Below, in pieces: positions 26,265-34,708 of a stretch of DNA of 38,212 nt. A program made the position numbers and the translations under genes. Below the pieces are notes generated by a model that worked only from the letters and a program-made list of their open reading frames with translations, was not told the DNA's origin and made no database searches. The stretch's first letter is position 1, and each line of letters opens with the position of its first letter. The DNA is taken from positions 1,503-39,714 of the forward strand of contig DJYX01000054.1 of NCBI GenBank assembly GCA_002450295.1, written 5' to 3'. This DNA is from Deltaproteobacteria bacterium UBA6967. GTDB taxonomy: Bacteria; SAR324; NAC60-12.

Positions 26265-27511
26265 TGGCTCTTTTCCAATGCCAAGTTGAAAAACTTGTCT
26301 TCGGTGGAGCAGGGCTGGGGCACTTAAAGGGACAGGTTGTTTTCATTCCAGGCGCCTTACCTGGAGAGGTCGTAGAGATCCAATTACAGAAACAGCGAGG
26401 AGATTTTTCAGAAGCACGGCTCGTCCGGATCCTGGAAGAAGCTCCAGAGCGAATCGCACCACAGGAAGATCACTTTCACTGCTGTAGTCCCTGGCAAATT
26501 CTTGCTCCAGAATTAGAAGCTTACTGGAAACGTCAGATTGTCCTAGATACCCTCCAACGTCAAACTGTGCTCTGCCACAACGATTTACAGGTGATTGAGG
26601 AAGGGCCTAGGTTGGGTTACCGCAATCGGTTGGAATTCCATTTTACCGAAGTGAAGAACCGGCTGCACTTGGCACTTCATGAGCCTGCGAGTCAAAATCC
26701 AATTCCTGTAGAAACTTGTCAACTCGGGCTACCCACCTTGCAACGGGCATCTCAGGAATTGATCCTCCTGCTTGACGACGCTCAACTCCGACCAAAGGAG
26801 ATGGGCCGCTTGGTTTTGCGAGGGAATCGAGCAGGGCAGGTTGTTGCTTTACTCCAGCTGAATGCAGCTGCAAAACAACGTTTAACTTCTCATCAGCGCC
26901 ACTGGCCAAAACTGGATTTTCAGTTCATTGCTTATTCTGAGAATTTCCCAAAAGAGGCTGTCTCTCAAAGTGAATTGTTCGAATCTGCTGAGAATGCCAG
27001 AATCTGTTTTGGCGGGCTAGGTTTCTTTCAAATCAATCCATTCTGCCTGGAATCGCTTGTGCCCGTAGTCGGTGAATGGATCAAGGGAGAAGAGGTCTTA
27101 GATCTATATGGTGGGGTGGGAACTCTCAGTTTGCCCCATGCTGAACAGACACAAAGCTGTATGATTGTTGAAGAAAACCCTGACGCAATCCATTTCGCTC
27201 AGAGAAACACCAAAGAAATTCCTCACTTCCAGGTCACTCCCTCAAAAGTACAACAAGCCTTGAAACAAATTGGTGGGCAGCAAACTGTTCTACTCAATCC
27301 ACCACGGGCGGGCATTGCCAATCAGGTTCGTCAGCAACTCCTCAAGGTGAAGCCCAAGAGATTGATCTATCTCTCCTGCAATGTAAGCACTTGTGCGCGA
27401 GATCTCAAAGACCTTCAGGCCTGCTATCAGCTAAAGTGGCAGCAGGCATTCAATTTTTTTCCAGCCACACCACACATCGAATTATTGACAATTCTAGAAA
27501 GGAAGAAATGA
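26264..27511 (+). CDS. RlmD/RumA-like RNA (uracil-5) methyltransferase
   Basis: SAM-dependent enzyme of the TrmA/RlmD/RlmC family that makes m5U in rRNA or tRNA. Seen in 415 residues: an N-terminal TRAM-like RNA-binding region (VEKLVFGGAGLGH, VFIPGALPGEVV; about 5-55), the FFQIN block (254-258), SAM motif VLDLYGGVGTLSL (278-290), LNPPRAGI (344-351), the nucleophile Cys372 in YLSCNVST, and the general base Glu406 in HIELL. The iron-sulfur cysteine set of E. coli RlmD seems incomplete: Cys73, Cys74 and Cys152 are present, but the first ligand and the spacing are missing. The target base therefore cannot be assigned. The start is GTG, overlapping the proB stop by one base. Confidence 0.87.
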   Translation: MALFQCQVEKLVFGGAGLGHLKGQVVFIPGALPGEVVEIQLQKQRGDFSEARLVRILEEAPERIAPQEDHFHCCSPWQILAPELEAYWKRQIVLDTLQRQTVLCHNDLQVIEEGPRLGYRNRLEFHFTEVKNRLHLALHEPASQNPIPVETCQLGLPTLQRASQELILLLDDAQLRPKEMGRLVLRGNRAGQVVALLQLNAAAKQRLTSHQRHWPKLDFQFIAYSENFPKEAVSQSELFESAENARICFGGLGFFQINPFCLESLVPVVGEWIKGEEVLDLYGGVGTLSLPHAEQTQSCMIVEENPDAIHFAQRNTKEIPHFQVTPSKVQQALKQIGGQQTVLLNPPRAGIANQVRQQLLKVKPKRLIYLSCNVSTCARDLKDLQACYQLKWQQAFNFFPATPHIELLTILERKK

Positions 27512-27654
27512 GAAAGAAGAGGATGGAACTGGGTCAGTAGCATCTTAGACTATAGTGAGCCGTATCGATTGGTTCCGAGTGGACCTCAAGCAGTACTTGT
27601 GAGGGGGGACTCACCCGAAATTTCTACGAACCCAATCCCATTTGATGAACGGTA

Positions 27655-29487
27655 TCAGACCACTTGTGAGTATTTGACTTCTCGACTTTGGTGATACTCC
27701 TGATAAGCAAGTGCGCTATCTTTCCCCATGAAACGCTTAGCCAAGGCTAGCGGAATAGAAGGCACGTGGACAACAATCAGTCCATCCAATGCATTTGAAA
27801 AGTCTCGATCCACGTTGAAGGAGAGGAACTGAGCTCCTAAGCGCAGGTAATGACGTACCAGCACAGGAACACCCTTGTTATCCTGCTCAATCTCCGAAAT
27901 TAGATTGCTAATTTCTTCTAGATCATTGGGGGTGTTGCTCAAACTGTTTTTTGTTGGGATAGACTGTGGATGTCGGTATGGAGTTCTTGGGCGAACTTCC
28001 TGAGACAGGCGGTGATCGAAATGGTTTGCTTTGAGGAAACGAAGTAAAAGATTCTTTGACGTCCTGGAGTAGCTGTGACTGATGCTAACGGGCCCAAAGA
28101 GATTCTGGTACTGAGGGTGCTGGACGATGAATTCCCCGATCCCTCGCCAAAGCAAAGATAGAGGTGCTGCCTGTCTTTGAAAGTTAGGATGGATGAAAGA
28201 GCGCCCCATTTCGATTGCGGGATTCAGTTCTCCGACAAATCTTGAGCTCAGTTCAAACAGTGAATGAGTGTAAAGTCCATTCACTCCAGCAGTTCTAGTG
28301 ATTCTATCGGCCAAACCGAGCCGATATCCACCTGCCAACCTGCCCTCTGTCTTACTCCAGAGAAACAGGTGCAGATAGCTTGCGTCATAGGCATCTAAAT
28401 CCAAAGACTTCCCCGATCCTTCTCCGACGGCACGGAAGGTAATTTCTCGCAACCTGCCAATCTCATGCATCAACTCATCGACCTGAGTGTGATTTGCATA
28501 GCCTACAAGAAAATCCTCCGTTTCCACCAACAACTGTTCCTGTGGCAGGCCTTCTACCTCCAAGCTCAACTGATTTCGGGCAGATGCCTGGGCAATTGGC
28601 CTTCGAACTGATCGAGACTGACGAAGCAATTTGGGTAATGGAATCCATTGTTTGTGTCGTCGATTCGCAAGGAAGTAAGTCTTGAATCGAAGGTAATCAA
28701 TCAGTTTTTCGTTGGACTCAAATTCCTGCAACCGCTTGTGAGGAACACCTTTCCCAACGAAAATCTCAACAGAGGACCCTTGCTTGTTGAAAAGTTCTCG
28801 GATCAATAACCCGGTCCGCAATCTTGGATGAATCAGACCAAGCAACTGGAAGAGGATGCTGTTCTGACCTCGAAAAAACATCGGCAGGACCGTCGCTCTT
28901 GTCATTCGCAAAATTGCTGAAACATGAGGTGTCCACGCTGAATCCATGATGCGCAGTGACTTCAAGTGGAGATAAGAGACCTCACCAGCGGGGAAAATGA
29001 CTAGCGCTCCCCCTACACGCACAAAGCGCACTGCTTCCCGTAGTGTTTTGCTGTTGGCTGGACTGGAAGACAGATTTCCGAAGGGATCGACTGGGAAAAT
29101 CCAGGGCTGGATTTCGGGGATCTTGTTGAGCAGATAATTGCCCATCATCCGGAAGTCTGGGCGAACTTGCTTCAGTAACGTGCCGAGGACGACAGCTTCA
29201 AGCCCACCAAAGGGATGATTGGCCACAATGACGAGAGGGCCCTTGGCAGGGATGCGTTGCAGATCCTCCTCTGAAATTCGAGGCTCAACCTTCAGTGCGC
29301 TGAGTGAGGTCTCCCAGAAATTAGCTGATGTCAGGTCGACTGGAAGTTGCTCATATTCTCGATTCAAGCGGCTTATTCCAGTCAGAATTTCTAGCTCGGG
29401 AGCCAATCTGTTGAATGGCTTAGGAAGGATCTCACTTAGGCTGATCAAAGGGTCTTCAATGTTGGTTTGCGTTAGCTTACGAACCAT
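27655..29487 (-). CDS. olsF: Bifunctional ornithine lipid synthase, OlsF-type (O-acyltransferase plus N-acyltransferase)
   Basis: Makes the phosphorus-free membrane lipid ornithine lipid: an N-acyl step on ornithine, then an O-acyl step on the 3-hydroxyl. The 610-residue chain joins two acyltransferases. The N-terminal PlsC/OlsA-like part (about 60-290) has the catalytic NHPFGG (90-95, with Glu97 in the Asp position as in this subfamily), FPAGEVS (165-171) and LPMFFRG (201-207). The C-terminal GNAT/OlsB-like part (about 315-480) has REITFRAVGEGSG, YDASYLHLFLW, AGGYRLG and EMGRSFIHP. This order matches characterised OlsF. GAGG lies 7 bases before the ATG. Position next to the PlcP/Agt lipid genes supports the lipid role. 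Glycine or other amino-acid acceptors remain possible. Confidence 0.85.
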   Translation of the reverse strand: MVRKLTQTNIEDPLISLSEILPKPFNRLAPELEILTGISRLNREYEQLPVDLTSANFWETSLSALKVEPRISEEDLQRIPAKGPLVIVANHPFGGLEAVVLGTLLKQVRPDFRMMGNYLLNKIPEIQPWIFPVDPFGNLSSSPANSKTLREAVRFVRVGGALVIFPAGEVSYLHLKSLRIMDSAWTPHVSAILRMTRATVLPMFFRGQNSILFQLLGLIHPRLRTGLLIRELFNKQGSSVEIFVGKGVPHKRLQEFESNEKLIDYLRFKTYFLANRRHKQWIPLPKLLRQSRSVRRPIAQASARNQLSLEVEGLPQEQLLVETEDFLVGYANHTQVDELMHEIGRLREITFRAVGEGSGKSLDLDAYDASYLHLFLWSKTEGRLAGGYRLGLADRITRTAGVNGLYTHSLFELSSRFVGELNPAIEMGRSFIHPNFQRQAAPLSLLWRGIGEFIVQHPQYQNLFGPVSISHSYSRTSKNLLLRFLKANHFDHRLSQEVRPRTPYRHPQSIPTKNSLSNTPNDLEEISNLISEIEQDNKGVPVLVRHYLRLGAQFLSFNVDRDFSNALDGLIVVHVPSIPLALAKRFMGKDSALAYQEYHQSREVKYSQVV

Positions 29488-29578
29488 CCTTATTCCTCAT
29501 CAAAAGCAAAAAATATTTATAAAAATTTTGCCTGATGAGTGTTAGCACCTAATGAGATTTATGTTAGAGAAAAGTCAG

Positions 29579-30148
29579 CTAGAGATTTTGTTTGATCAAT
29601 TGAACAGCACGATCAATCTCTGCTTGGCTTAGCTGTCCATCCTTGAAAAAAACCACTTTTCCAGCTCTATTAAGGATGATCACTGCAGAGCTCTCTGGAG
29701 CTAATCCCCATGCATTGCGAATCACTCCCTCCTTGTCCAGTACGAAGCCAGGTACGATGTACTTCCGCTTACGGTCTTCCACAGTGCGCTGGACGATACC
29801 AGAGGTGCCGAACATAGCATCGTCCAAATTGATGATGTTGAATGTCTGATGGGGATTACCCGGGAGTAAGTCAAACTGTTCCTCCAAAAGTCGATCAATG
29901 AAGTCATCATTCAAGGATGCCGCTGAACGGGTCCCAGCCAGATGGTAAATTGTGAACACCTTTCCACGAAGTTCCCGACTGTTCCACGGAACATAGCTGA
30001 TCTGCTCTCCCTCAAGATTGAGTTTTCCAAATTCTGTTAGGCTAACTTCTGGTAGACTTTGTCCAAGCTTGATCTCAGAGGCAGTGCTGACTCCAGCTGA
30101 GAAAACCACCAAAAAAATGAAGGATAATAATTTAAGAATCAGTTGCAT
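29579..30148 (-). CDS. ytfJ: YtfJ-family periplasmic thioredoxin-fold protein
   Basis: A 189-residue exported protein. ATG 30148 is chosen because a signal peptide starts there (hydrophobic 2-17, cleavage near VSTASE); the open frame extends to a TTG at 30181. The mature part matches YtfJ: PWNSRELRGKVFTIYHLAG, SAASLNDDFIDRL, FNIINLDDAMFGTSG, and a C-terminal EGVIRNAWGLAPESSAVIILNRAGKV-like core (about residues 145-170). It is thioredoxin-like but has no CxxC, so it is unlikely to be a disulfide enzyme; the biochemical role of YtfJ is unknown. It lies upstream of the ornithine-lipid gene on the same strand (91 bases apart) and is divergent from the membrane-protein gene. Confidence 0.85.
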   Translation of the reverse strand: MQLILKLLSFIFLVVFSAGVSTASEIKLGQSLPEVSLTEFGKLNLEGEQISYVPWNSRELRGKVFTIYHLAGTRSAASLNDDFIDRLLEEQFDLLPGNPHQTFNIINLDDAMFGTSGIVQRTVEDRKRKYIVPGFVLDKEGVIRNAWGLAPESSAVIILNRAGKVVFFKDGQLSQAEIDRAVQLIKQNL

Positions 30149-30250
30149 CGGTAATTTAAATTGATCATTTCGGGGATACAAAACAGACGACCTTTACTGA
30201 CTGTAAAAGCCAAATATTCCAAAAAGTGACATCATAAATAATAACTGGAC

Positions 30251-30268
30251 TTATCATTAAACTTTCAT
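30251..30268 (+). promoter_or_regulatory. Pho-box-like direct repeat
   Basis: TTATCAT-TAAA-CTTTCAT: two 7-base units 11 bases apart, the spacing of PhoB half-sites (consensus CTGTCAT). The first unit differs from consensus at two positions and the second at one. It lies between the divergent ytfJ and membrane-protein genes, inside the lipid locus. The region is AT-rich, so a chance match is quite possible. Confidence 0.3.
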
Positions 30269-30407
30269 TAGTTCATTTTTAGTTCGCAAAACTGCCAACT
30301 TAATATTTGCACGGAAGCTGACACCAAGGAAGGTGTACTTAGTGCAGAGGGTTTTGGCGTTTTCCACTTCACCCTTATTCGTTCGAACCATCACCCCTGG
30401 AGTCGAC

Positions 30408-31040
30408 GTGAAACAGTTCCTCGAAACTCTTCGCGAACAGCGTTGGGATGACCATCGCTTCTATCACCACTGCCGAATCAACCAATCCCTGCATCTTATT
30501 AGTGCTCTATCTTTTCTGGGTTCATATGTGATGCTGTTCATCAACCCAGTCTGGTCTGCAATCGTGGCTTGGACGTTTTCAATGACCACAAGACAGGCTG
30601 GACACTTCTTCTTCGAGCCCCACAGCTACGATCATGTGAACCGGGCTTCCCATGAGCACAAGGAAGAAATCAAGGTCGGCTACAACCTAAAGCGCAAAGT
30701 TGTTCTGCTCAGTATCTGGGCACTGTTGCCGATGGCAATTTACTTCAATCCAGGCTTTTTGGGAATTCTACCGGAACACAATGATTGGCTTAGCTTCATA
30801 GAAGCAGTGGGCACAGCTTGGCTTTATTTGGGCATTGCGGCTGTCTTGTTTCGCGGCATTCAGTTGTTCGTTCAACAGGATCTCAAGACTGGATTTGTTT
30901 GGATGACAAAAATCATCACAGATCCTTTTCACGATATCTACATCTACTATAGAGCTCCGCTACATCTACTGCGAGGGGAACGCTTTGAGCGAGATCCTGT
31001 AATGGACATGGGTGATCTTGAGCCAATTCCTAATCACTAG
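30408..31040 (+). CDS. Histidine-rich integral membrane protein in the lipid locus, possibly Mpo1/DUF962-like
   Basis: A 210-residue protein with about four hydrophobic segments (near 27-44, 46-62, 98-114 and 132-150). Histidines cluster at the membrane edge: HRFYHHC, then QAGHFFFEPHSYDHVNRASHEH at positions 64-84. The GHFFFE pattern recalls Mpo1/DUF962 proteins, iron-dependent oxygenases acting on 2-hydroxy fatty acids, but the similarity is short and I give it low weight. The start is ambiguous: GTG 30408 has GGAG five bases upstream; GTG 30342 has AAGGAAGG eight bases upstream; GTG 30333 is the longest. The 3' end overlaps the opposing HemL-like gene by 11 bases. Confidence 0.65.
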   Translation: MKQFLETLREQRWDDHRFYHHCRINQSLHLISALSFLGSYVMLFINPVWSAIVAWTFSMTTRQAGHFFFEPHSYDHVNRASHEHKEEIKVGYNLKRKVVLLSIWALLPMAIYFNPGFLGILPEHNDWLSFIEAVGTAWLYLGIAAVLFRGIQLFVQQDLKTGFVWMTKIITDPFHDIYIYYRAPLHLLRGERFERDPVMDMGDLEPIPNH

Positions 31041-32676
31041 TCTTTTCAGGCCAACCTAGGGTTTCACGTAGAATCTGTAAGCGAATGCTACGATGCGTTA
31101 GCTTCGGATTCTGCCACCACCAGCCATCCTCTGACATTTTTTTTGCCGCTGACACGAAGCGGTCCAGAACTGCCTGGAATTCAGTTTCTCCGTAGTTGAG
31201 ACTGAAAATCAGCCGTCCTGTACCAACCCAGCTGAGAGCCAGTCCTTCGGCACGTAAATAAAATTGGAGTAGCCAGTGATAGCGTCCTGGTTGAGTATAG
31301 CTGATTGTCCAAACAGAGGACATATTTGTGGCTTGAATAGGGAAATCAAAATTCCTCATGGTGTGGTTGAATTTTTCACAACGTTGATTCCATCTTTCGT
31401 CCAGCCCCTCGTAAAGAGCTTGGATCTCGGGCTTTTCAATCTCATCCAGAAATGCCTTCATTGCTGACAGCACCACAGGATGGGCATTGAATGTCCCACG
31501 AGCAAAGCAGATGTCTGCAGGACGGTTTTCTTTCCAGCGTTTCATCCAGTGATGTTTGCCACAAACCACTCCAACAGGATAACCGCCACCAAGCGTCTTT
31601 CCGTAAGTAACGAGATCCGCTTGAATCCCAAAATATTCTTGTGCACCACCAGGGGCTAATCTGAATCCCAGAAACACTTCATCAAAAATCAAAGCAATTC
31701 CTTTTTCAGTGCATACTTCTCTCAATTGCTTCAGCCATGATGTGTAGGACGTTCGATCATATTGAGCCTTGCGGCTTCCATCTAGCAGCGTTGAATCTCC
31801 AGGGGCATTCCGATTAGGATGGATTGCCTGTAAAGGATTTACTAAAACACAGGCAATATTCTTACGAGATCGCAATACTTGTAGGGAGCGCTCACTCATA
31901 TCAGCTAAGGTATATGTTTCATGTGGTGGTTGTGGGTTTCCAGGCCCTGGCTGAACATCCTCCCACCACCCGTGATAGGCTCCACAGAAACGAACAAGAT
32001 GCGTGCGCCTCGTATGGTAGCGGGCTAGCCGGACAGCTTGCATCACAGCCTCTGTTCCAGACATGTGAAATGAAACTTCATCCATGCCACTGATTTTACA
32101 GAGTCGAGATGCGTTACTGGCCACATGCGGATGATAAACCCCTAATGCTGGGCCGAGAGGAACACCTTCTTCTAGGCCTATTCGCATAGTACGCTTATAA
32201 AAGTCCGAACCAAAAAGGTTTACTCCATAGGAACCTGTCAGGTCATAAAATTGACAATCATCCAAGTCTGTCAAAATGACGCCATCAAATGACTTTGCAA
32301 CGCTTCCAACCTTGAGGTGCTCTCTAGCGTAGGGGCTGAATGCAAATGGAATTCGATAAACTGATGTGAACTGCAAATCACTCAGGTGCTCCTTGGCCTC
32401 TGTGGTTAAACTAAGTGTTTTTTTATGTTTTTGTAGTGTTCGAGCAAGGCTATTAAATCCATTTTTCCTTTTCTCAGCCACATCATCTGGGGCTCCATCT
32501 GCAATAAAGAAAAGCTCTTCACCTAATGCATAACCGGGCAATAAGCGTGCGAGAAATTTTGCTATTCGGGAATGACCCGCTAATGATCTGTGCTTTGCTC
32601 GGGACAGTTGGATTCTACGATAAATTTTGGGACTGAGCGCAGCCAGTAGGCTAAGACTAATGAGAGTGGTTTCCAA
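31030..32676 (-). CDS. Long HemL-like class III PLP enzyme (aminotransferase or aminomutase)
   Basis: A 548-residue fold-type I PLP protein. The catalytic core (about 110-520) has all cofactor contacts: SGTEA at 206-210, GAYHGWW, FDEVFLGFR with Asp332, and the Schiff-base lysine Lys360 in VTYGKTLGGGYPVG. It resembles HemL, but true hemL lies at 19 kb, so this is a paralogue with another substrate. About 110 extra N-terminal residues begin with a hydrophobic stretch (LISLSLLAALSP) and basic residues, suggesting membrane association. No ATG fits; TTG 32676 has AGGA five bases upstream. Its start lies only 17 bases from the divergent decarboxylase start. An amino-lipid role is inferred from the neighbours only. 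Confidence 0.82.
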   Translation of the reverse strand: METTLISLSLLAALSPKIYRRIQLSRAKHRSLAGHSRIAKFLARLLPGYALGEELFFIADGAPDDVAEKRKNGFNSLARTLQKHKKTLSLTTEAKEHLSDLQFTSVYRIPFAFSPYAREHLKVGSVAKSFDGVILTDLDDCQFYDLTGSYGVNLFGSDFYKRTMRIGLEEGVPLGPALGVYHPHVASNASRLCKISGMDEVSFHMSGTEAVMQAVRLARYHTRRTHLVRFCGAYHGWWEDVQPGPGNPQPPHETYTLADMSERSLQVLRSRKNIACVLVNPLQAIHPNRNAPGDSTLLDGSRKAQYDRTSYTSWLKQLREVCTEKGIALIFDEVFLGFRLAPGGAQEYFGIQADLVTYGKTLGGGYPVGVVCGKHHWMKRWKENRPADICFARGTFNAHPVVLSAMKAFLDEIEKPEIQALYEGLDERWNQRCEKFNHTMRNFDFPIQATNMSSVWTISYTQPGRYHWLLQFYLRAEGLALSWVGTGRLIFSLNYGETEFQAVLDRFVSAAKKMSEDGWWWQNPKLTHRSIRLQILRETLGWPEKTSD

Positions 32677-32693
32677 AAGGTTCCTGGGTTGAT

Positions 32694-33608
32694 GTGTTGA
32701 CTAAATTTTTACAACTAAATGAAGGACCATTGACAAATTTTCTTAAAAAGCTTGCTCAGCAGGAAGATCTCAATTTTTTGCTGACTAATCGAATTCCTAG
32801 AATCACCCTAACTCGTTTTATGGGTTGGTGGAGTAAGCTAGAGCATCCCTGGATTGTAAAAAGTTCCATTGCGCTCTGGCAAACCTTCAGCGATTTAGAT
32901 CTTTCTGAGTCCAATACCAAGACTTTTAAGAGCCTGCATGACTGTTTTACAAGGGAGTTAAGACCGGGTCTGCGACCGATTCATCCCAATCCAAACATCC
33001 TAACCTCGCCGTGTGATGCGATTGTTGGCTGCTCAGGAAAAATTGAAGAGAATCAGATTTTCCAAGCCAAGGGCTTTCCCTACAGTCTCCAAAGTTTGCT
33101 GGGAGAGAGTCCATTTAGTCGGGGTTGGGATGAAAAGTTGGAGGGTGGCCATTATCTCACACTGCGCTTGACCTCCAGCATGTACCATCGGTTTCATGCT
33201 CCCTGTGATGTGCAGCTAACACATGTGACTTATATCAGTGGCGACACTTGGAATGTAAACCCAATTGCCTTGAAGCGCGTGGAAAGGCTTTTCTGCAAGA
33301 ACGAGAGAATCGTTATGCACTTGCAGACTGCGGCAGCAGTTGATTTTTTAATGGTTCCGGTTGCAGCCGTATTAGTTGCAAGCATGAGACTGCATGCGCT
33401 AGATGTTTTGTTGAATCTTCGCTATCAAGGCCCGAACGAGGTTCCCTGCCAATCCAACTATCTCAAAGGTCAGGAATTGGGCTGGTTTGAGCACGGCTCT
33501 ACAATAATTTTGCTATTCAACAAAGATGTGGAGCCTCTCCCTGAATTACAATTTGGAAAACAGGTACGAATGGGGCAACCCCTCCTGAAATGGACTACAA
33601 CCAACTAA
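32694..33608 (+). CDS. psd: Phosphatidylserine decarboxylase proenzyme
   Basis: Membrane-associated, pyruvoyl-dependent enzyme making phosphatidylethanolamine from phosphatidylserine. The 304-residue proenzyme has the protease-like triad for self-cleavage: Asp108 in SPCDAIVG, His165/His168 in YHRFHAP and Ser269 in FEHGST. Cleavage between Gly268 and Ser269 would turn Ser269 into the pyruvoyl group. HGST replaces the more common LGST, a known family variation. The only usable start is GTG 32694, since the ATG two bases earlier leads straight to a stop. No pssA is in the window. The 3' end overlaps the opposing glycosyltransferase gene by 4 bases. Confidence 0.92.
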   Translation: MLTKFLQLNEGPLTNFLKKLAQQEDLNFLLTNRIPRITLTRFMGWWSKLEHPWIVKSSIALWQTFSDLDLSESNTKTFKSLHDCFTRELRPGLRPIHPNPNILTSPCDAIVGCSGKIEENQIFQAKGFPYSLQSLLGESPFSRGWDEKLEGGHYLTLRLTSSMYHRFHAPCDVQLTHVTYISGDTWNVNPIALKRVERLFCKNERIVMHLQTAAAVDFLMVPVAAVLVASMRLHALDVLLNLRYQGPNEVPCQSNYLKGQELGWFEHGSTIILLFNKDVEPLPELQFGKQVRMGQPLLKWTTTN

Positions 33609-34666
33609 TCTGAAGTAGGCAAGATGGTTGGGGAGTCGAATTCGTTGAACTGGTACCCGAATTTACCACTTTCAATAGGAGCCAGATGGGACAGGAAAGT
33701 CTGGAAGCAGGCATCCCAATCCCAATCCATAGAGCTTTGATGAACAACATCTCTATCTAATTTTAAAGCATTGAGGCAGGCCTCTTTGAGATTTTCTGAT
33801 AATACTCCATCCACTCCTGGCTTCAGGACATCTTGAGGACCAGGAACTGGGAAGGCTGCTACTGGTGTTCCTGAGGCAATTGACTCCAGTAGCACATTCC
33901 CAAAGGTGTCTGTCTTAGAAGGAAACACAAAAACATCGCTATCAGCATAGAGTTTGGCCAATTCCTCTCCAAATTTGTAACCGAGCCAAACAGCTTCGGA
34001 ATACTTTCTCTGCATTGATTCTCGAGCGGGGCCATCACCCACAATGATTTTAGTGCCCGGCAAATCAAGCCTGAGGAAAGCCTCAATATTTTTTTCGACA
34101 GCGACGCGGCCTGTGCAAAGCCAATAAGGACGCGGGCCATAGGAATCTTCCTGGGGACGTGGTCGGAAGAGTTCATGGTTGACTCCTCTGTTCCAGATAA
34201 CCGTCTTTTGGTGAACCCTGTGCTGATTGAGAAGCCGCCCCATCGTAGGAGTTGGTACCATCACTCTTTCCGCCGCCCCATGAAACCACTTTAAGAAGCT
34301 GTATCCCCAGGACAGTGGGATGGGTAGCCGTTCTTGAACATACTCAGGAAAGCGAGTGTGGTAGCTTGTGGTGAATGGAATCCTCAAGTGAGATAACCAA
34401 ATTCTAGCGAATATCCCCAAAGATCCTTCGGTAGCAATGTGAACTGCATCAGGAGAAAATTCCCTCAATATATTCATCATTTTCCAAGGCGTTGTTGCCA
34501 AGCGTATTTCGGGATAACTTGGAAGAGGGAAGGTCGGGTAATCTTGCGGTTGAATCACCAGAACCTCGTGATTTTTGGCTCTGCCAATTTCAACCATTGT
34601 CGATAGAGAACGGACGACTCCGTTGACCTGGGGGTGCCAGGCGTCAGTTACTAGGGCGAAACGCAT
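33605..34666 (-). CDS. agt: Family-4 glycosyltransferase, Agt-type diacylglycerol glycosyltransferase
   Basis: Retaining GT-B enzyme of 353 residues expected to add a sugar to diacylglycerol, giving phosphorus-free glycolipids. Seen: the start FALVTDAWHPQVNGVVRS, HIATEGSLG, TSYHTRFPEYVQ, WNRGV, TGRVAVEKN, and the nucleotide-sugar motif SKTDTFGNVLLES with Asp253 and Glu261 in the place of the usual E-x7-E. These blocks match Agt/MgtA-like enzymes that work with PlcP during phosphate limitation. It lies 42 bases after plcP on the same strand, which is the known arrangement. The sugar (glucose, glucuronate, mannose) is not readable; ugd in the window makes glucuronate possible. Confidence 0.85.
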   Translation of the reverse strand: MRFALVTDAWHPQVNGVVRSLSTMVEIGRAKNHEVLVIQPQDYPTFPLPSYPEIRLATTPWKMMNILREFSPDAVHIATEGSLGIFARIWLSHLRIPFTTSYHTRFPEYVQERLPIPLSWGYSFLKWFHGAAERVMVPTPTMGRLLNQHRVHQKTVIWNRGVNHELFRPRPQEDSYGPRPYWLCTGRVAVEKNIEAFLRLDLPGTKIIVGDGPARESMQRKYSEAVWLGYKFGEELAKLYADSDVFVFPSKTDTFGNVLLESIASGTPVAAFPVPGPQDVLKPGVDGVLSENLKEACLNALKLDRDVVHQSSMDWDWDACFQTFLSHLAPIESGKFGYQFNEFDSPTILPTSD

Positions 34667-34708
34667 GGGGTGTATGCCTTTCCTTTAAAATGAATAGCTT
34701 AACGAACC

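Noticed and set aside
27599..27614. GTGAG/CTCAC hairpin between the RlmD-like gene and olsF
   Set aside because: Only five pairs with a G-run loop and no T-tract; too weak to call a terminator.
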